Assembly (NCBI GenBank): GCA_964548855.1 | Contig: CAZJSR010000036.1 | Span: 1 to 8,211 of the forward strand | Direction: 5' to 3' | DNA length: 8,211 nt | Source of the DNA: UBA3206 sp964548855 | GTDB taxonomy: Bacteria > Bacillota_I > Bacilli_A > Acholeplasmatales > Anaeroplasmataceae | Shown: in pieces, positions 5,720-8,211 of the stretch | Layout of the letters: every line of letters begins with the position of its first letter | How positions within the stretch are numbered: the stretch's first letter is position 1 | Position numbers and translations under genes: made by a program | Notes under the pieces: model-generated | The model's database searches: none | What the model saw: only the letters and a program-made list of their open reading frames with translations | What the model was told of the DNA's origin: nothing

Positions 5720-7915
5720 ATGAAATATTATGATTTTTTAGTTTTGTTTAAAATAATAAATGTTAATATTTTAGTTATCATACTGATTATGTTTATGATA
5801 ATTTTTATATCAGTATTTTTAATGATGTTAATTTTTAAAAAAAGTAAAAAAGAAAATGCGATATTAAGAGAATTAGATTATCTAACTAAAATATATAATA
5901 GATCTTTTTATTATAAAAAGTGTAAAGAATTTTTATCTGAAACAAACTCAGCTTATGCTATTATTTCATTTGATATTAATAAATTTAAATTAGTAAATGA
6001 GTATTATGGTACTGAAACTGCGGATAAATTATTAATAGATATATCTAATAAATTATGTCAATTTTATAAAGATAATAGAATAAAGAGATTTGGAAGAATT
6101 GAATCTGACAAATTTAGTTGGATAATGCCAGCTGATAAGGATAAAATAGAAATATTATTTAGCGACCTTGATTCTATAAGACAAAGACTTAATTATCAAA
6201 TTGCGTTTAGTATTGGTGTTTATTTTATAGAATATAATAAAATGGATGTAGAACAAGCATATTCAAGAGCGAATATAGCGGTTAAAACTATAAAGAATAA
6301 TTTTGATTCTAGTATAGCGTATTTTGATACAGAAATGATTGCGAAATTAGAAAAGGAACAATTTTATGTAAATAACCTTGATAAAGCTTTATTAGATGAA
6401 GAAATCGTTGTATATTTTCAACCTAAATACGATCTACAACAAGATGTTGTAGGTGGTGCAGAAGCTTTAGTAAGATGGAATCATCCTACTTTAGGTATGA
6501 TACCACCTAGTGAATTTGTACCTGCGCTTGAAAATAACGGGCTTATTACAAAAGTTGATAAATTTATTTGGGAAAGAACATGTAAGTATATTAGTGAATG
6601 GAGATCAAGAGGTCTTACACCTCCTCCTATTAGTGTAAATATATCAAAAATGGATTTATTACTAAAAGATTTACCTAATTATATTGAAGATTTAGTAAGA
6701 AAATATAGTGTTCCTCATAATTTATTAGAACTGGAAATTACGGAAAGTGCATATGTTGATGATAGTGTAGATGTTTCTAAGATTATTAAGATATTTAAAA
6801 ATAAAGGATTTACAGTATTAATGGATGATTTTGGTTCTGGATATTCTTCTTTAAATACATTAAGACAATTTCCAGTAGATGTACTTAAAATAGATCTTAA
6901 ATTTTTGTCAGGATTTGACGATTCTAACGAGACTGTAAAAGGAAAAACTATTATAGAAAGTATTGTCACGATGGCAAAACAATTAGGATTAAAAATTACT
7001 GTTGAGGGTACTGAAACTATAGAACAGGTAGAATATATAAAATCAATAGGATGTGAAATGGCACAAGGATATTATTTTTCAAAACCTATTTCTGCCTCTG
7101 ATTTTGTGACTTTGTTTACAGATAATAATAAAAAAATTAGTACAAAATCAGAAGTTTCGAAAATAGATGATGATGGAGTATGGTCAAAAAATATAGTTAC
7201 AGAAGATTTCTTTAATTCAACAACTTCAGCCCTAGGTGTTTTTATGTATAGAAGAGAAAGGCTTGAGGCTGTAAGATTAAATGAAATGTATTTTGATATT
7301 ATTGAATCAAATAGAAAAGATTTCTATTTAAAAAATAGAAATTTACTTGAATATATATATCCTAGTGATTTAAATAAGGTAATAGATGCGATAACACAAT
7401 GTGCTAAAAAGAAAAATACTGTATCATTAGAATATCGTCGTATTAATTCAAATAAAAGTATTAAGTGGATTAGAAGTAAAATTACTTATGTAAATAATCA
7501 AGATATATCTGTTAGCTATTTTTTTGCTTCAATGGATGATATTACAGAAGAAAAGAGAGCTATAACTGAGAGAGATGCGTTATTAAATAGTTTTGAATAT
7601 GGTTTTATTAAGTGTAGTTTAGAAGACAATAGTATTATTTTAATAAATAATAAATTATTAGAAATTCTTGAATTAAATAAAAATGAATTTGATGATTTAT
7701 ATAATAATGATTATAAATTACTTATTGCCTTAGATGATCTTAATACATTTAATGAAGCTATTGATGGTTTAAATGTATTAGAAACTACAAAAATTTTTTG
7801 TTCTTTTAAAACAAATAAATTATATTTAAGTGTAATTGTTATTTGTAAAAAAGTAATTGAAGATAATAAAACATATGGTTATTTTAGCATAATTAAAAAT
7901 TATCAAGACAATTAA
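5720..7915 (+). CDS. Membrane c-di-GMP phosphodiesterase: degenerate GGDEF, intact EAL, two PAS-like domains
   Basis: The 731-residue protein should hydrolyse the second messenger c-di-GMP to pGpG. A single N-terminal membrane segment spans about 14-39. A GGDEF-type domain (about 50-205) keeps the DYLTKIYNR entry (53-61) and FDINKFKLVNEYYG (84-97), but the signature reads GRIESDKF (125-132) in place of RxGGDEF, so cyclase activity should be absent. The EAL domain (about 212-465) keeps the expected catalytic and metal-binding residues: Glu248 in EALVRW, Asn307, Glu339 in LELEITES, Asp369-Asp370 in DDFGSGYSS, Lys390, Glu429 and Gln449. After it come a PAS domain (about 495-612, ending in the DITEEKR extension) and a second, diverged PAS-like region (about 615-728). 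PAS after EAL is less usual than before it. The degenerate GGDEF may sense GTP, as known for such domains. The gene has its own promoter; no clear terminator follows directly. Confidence 0.93.
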   Translation: MKYYDFLVLFKIINVNILVIILIMFMIIFISVFLMMLIFKKSKKENAILRELDYLTKIYNRSFYYKKCKEFLSETNSAYAIISFDINKFKLVNEYYGTETADKLLIDISNKLCQFYKDNRIKRFGRIESDKFSWIMPADKDKIEILFSDLDSIRQRLNYQIAFSIGVYFIEYNKMDVEQAYSRANIAVKTIKNNFDSSIAYFDTEMIAKLEKEQFYVNNLDKALLDEEIVVYFQPKYDLQQDVVGGAEALVRWNHPTLGMIPPSEFVPALENNGLITKVDKFIWERTCKYISEWRSRGLTPPPISVNISKMDLLLKDLPNYIEDLVRKYSVPHNLLELEITESAYVDDSVDVSKIIKIFKNKGFTVLMDDFGSGYSSLNTLRQFPVDVLKIDLKFLSGFDDSNETVKGKTIIESIVTMAKQLGLKITVEGTETIEQVEYIKSIGCEMAQGYYFSKPISASDFVTLFTDNNKKISTKSEVSKIDDDGVWSKNIVTEDFFNSTTSALGVFMYRRERLEAVRLNEMYFDIIESNRKDFYLKNRNLLEYIYPSDLNKVIDAITQCAKKKNTVSLEYRRINSNKSIKWIRSKITYVNNQDISVSYFFASMDDITEEKRAITERDALLNSFEYGFIKCSLEDNSIILINNKLLEILELNKNEFDDLYNNDYKLLIALDDLNTFNEAIDGLNVLETTKIFCSFKTNKLYLSVIVICKKVIEDNKTYGYFSIIKNYQDN

Positions 7916-7947
7916 TGAAAAATTTTATAACAAATGTATTATTTTTA

Positions 7948-7961
7948 TAAAAACGCTTTCA
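7948..7961. promoter_or_regulatory. CcpA cre-like operator
   Basis: TAAAAACGCTTTCA matches the Gram-positive catabolite-repression consensus TGWAANCGNTNWCA at every fixed position but the second. Its right half overlaps the -35 region of the putative promoter at 7977-7985, a place where binding would block transcription. It lies 33 bases after the EAL stop codon. A related LacI-family regulator could use the same type of site. The match is seen directly; the assignment to CcpA is inferred. Confidence 0.5.
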
Positions 7962-8020
7962 TAATTTTTAAAAATATGATATATTATAGACAGATGAGAA
8001 GTCTACGATAATTATGAAAG
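7956..8020. repeat. 11-bp inverted repeat flanking a promoter
   Basis: CTTTCATAATT (7956-7966) and AATTATGAAAG (8010-8020) are perfect inverted copies 43 bp apart. The left arm overlaps the cre-like site and the right arm lies about 20 bases into the predicted transcript. A smaller inverted repeat, TAGAC (7987-7991) and GTCTA (8001-8005), is nested inside. The pair could be two operator half-regions or an RNA stem if transcription starts upstream. Confidence 0.6.
7977..7985 (+). promoter_or_regulatory. Putative extended -10 promoter in the final intergenic region
   Basis: TGATATATT has the TGn extension and a -10 hexamer TATATT (7980-7985, five of six consensus positions). The region 17 bp upstream, TTTCAT (7957-7962), is a poor -35. 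It resembles the TGATATAAT elements of the two upstream operons. Transcription would start near 7992. Confidence 0.4.
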
Positions 8021-8166
8021 GAGTATAAAACAAAAACTAAATAATAAATAAAAGCAATTATATTGCGTATTATGCAAAAGACTAAACAGGTAAATCTAAT
8101 TTTTAAGGGAAAGATTACCAAATTAGTAGATAGTAAAAGTGGCTTATATTATAAGCCCTTTTTTAT
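7992..8166 (+). ncRNA. Candidate small RNA of unknown family
   Basis: This stretch lies between a putative promoter and a strong intrinsic terminator and has no convincing gene. AAAGGAG (8017-8023) looks like a ribosome site, but no start codon follows at a working distance. Local stems are visible: GGTA-A-ATCT (8089-8097 region) with AGATTACC (8112-8119), GCAA (8054-8057) with TTGC (8063-8066), and TCTAC (8002-8006) with GTAGA (8126-8130). I compared it by eye with 6S, SRP, tmRNA, T-box, preQ1, purine and c-di-GMP riboswitch patterns and saw no match. It may be a stand-alone RNA or simply the 3' untranslated region of the EAL gene. Confidence 0.35.
8141..8165 (+). terminator. Intrinsic terminator
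   Basis: GGCTTAT (8141-8147) and ATAAGCC (8151-8157) form a perfect 7-bp stem with an ATT loop, followed by C and six T (8159-8164). It is the first convincing terminator after the EAL gene, 225 bases beyond its stop, so it ends either that transcript or a separate small RNA. Confidence 0.85.
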
Positions 8167-8171
8167 TATGT

Positions 8172-8211
8172 CGTTCGAAGAACAATATAAAACCACCTGC
8201 TATGCGGGTGG
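8172..8211. other. GC-rich hairpin at window edge: terminator or possible IS200/IS605-type end
   Basis: CCACCTGC (8193-8200) and GCGGGTGG (8204-8211) form an 8-bp stem with one G-T pair and a TAT loop. A smaller hairpin GTTC-GAA-GAAC lies just before it at 8173-8183. On the minus strand the big stem is followed by TTTTATATT, so it could end a leftward gene lying outside the window. Subterminal GC-rich hairpins after an AT-rich spacer are also typical of IS200/IS605-type element ends. The window stops exactly at the stem, so the two readings cannot be separated. Confidence 0.5.

Noticed and set aside
5720..6340. Active diguanylate cyclase
   Set aside because: The signature reads ESDKF in place of GGDEF, so cyclase activity is not expected even though the fold is kept.
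6715..6969. Minus-strand frame inside the EAL gene
   Set aside because: It overlaps the conserved EAL catalytic core, so the plus frame is the real one.
8016..8045. preQ1-like tail (AAAACTAAAT) after AAAGGAG
   Set aside because: The hairpin and C-rich loop of a preQ1 riboswitch are missing upstream and no gene follows.
8072..8211. Open frame from ATG 8072 to the window end (46 codons)
   Set aside because: It has no ribosome site and runs straight through the terminator and the edge hairpin, so it is most likely a chance frame.
1..8211. CRISPR array, toxin-antitoxin or known defence system
   Set aside because: No regularly spaced repeats, Cas genes or paired small toxin-antitoxin frames are visible on either strand.

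Overview
The window is very AT-rich. Its genes read through in the standard bacterial code: tryptophan is TGG and TGA is a stop, for example at the end of the flavin reductase. Terminators are of the intrinsic hairpin-plus-T-run type, start sites mostly have purine-rich Shine-Dalgarno sequences, and promoters lean on an extended -10 (TGnTATAAT). This fits a low-GC Firmicute or Bacilli-like organism, perhaps an Erysipelotrichia-type gut bacterium. It does not fit a code-4 Mycoplasma. The genus cannot be read from the sequence.

Layout. Positions 1-210 are a gene-poor edge with a G-rich patch that resembles decayed phage sequence, followed by a short direct repeat. A bidirectional terminator then closes mscL (minus strand, 257-790), the large-conductance mechanosensitive channel. 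A divergent promoter region (about 800-1000) separates mscL from a metal-dependent class I DAHP synthase (1005-2048), the entry enzyme of aromatic amino acid synthesis, which has its own terminator.

A tight four-gene cluster follows (2123-5637): a cytoplasmic GH28-type beta-helix protein, a YwqG/DUF1963-like protein, a GT4 glycosyltransferase and a flavin reductase-like FMN-binding protein. They overlap or lie 1-9 bases apart, and the cluster ends in a terminator that begins inside the last codons. No single pathway explains all four. The GH28 and GT4 genes point to carbohydrate handling, but substrates cannot be read.

Next, from its own promoter, comes a membrane-anchored c-di-GMP phosphodiesterase (5720-7915). 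It has one N-terminal membrane segment, a GGDEF domain whose signature is lost, an EAL domain with its catalytic residues intact, and two C-terminal PAS-like domains.

The last 296 bases hold no convincing gene. They contain a CcpA cre-like operator overlapping a putative promoter, an 11-bp inverted repeat flanking that promoter, a roughly 175-nt stretch that could be a small RNA, a clear terminator, and at the edge a GC-rich hairpin that could be a terminator or the end of an IS200/IS605-type element. This end is the most likely place for something undescribed, but the evidence is structural only.
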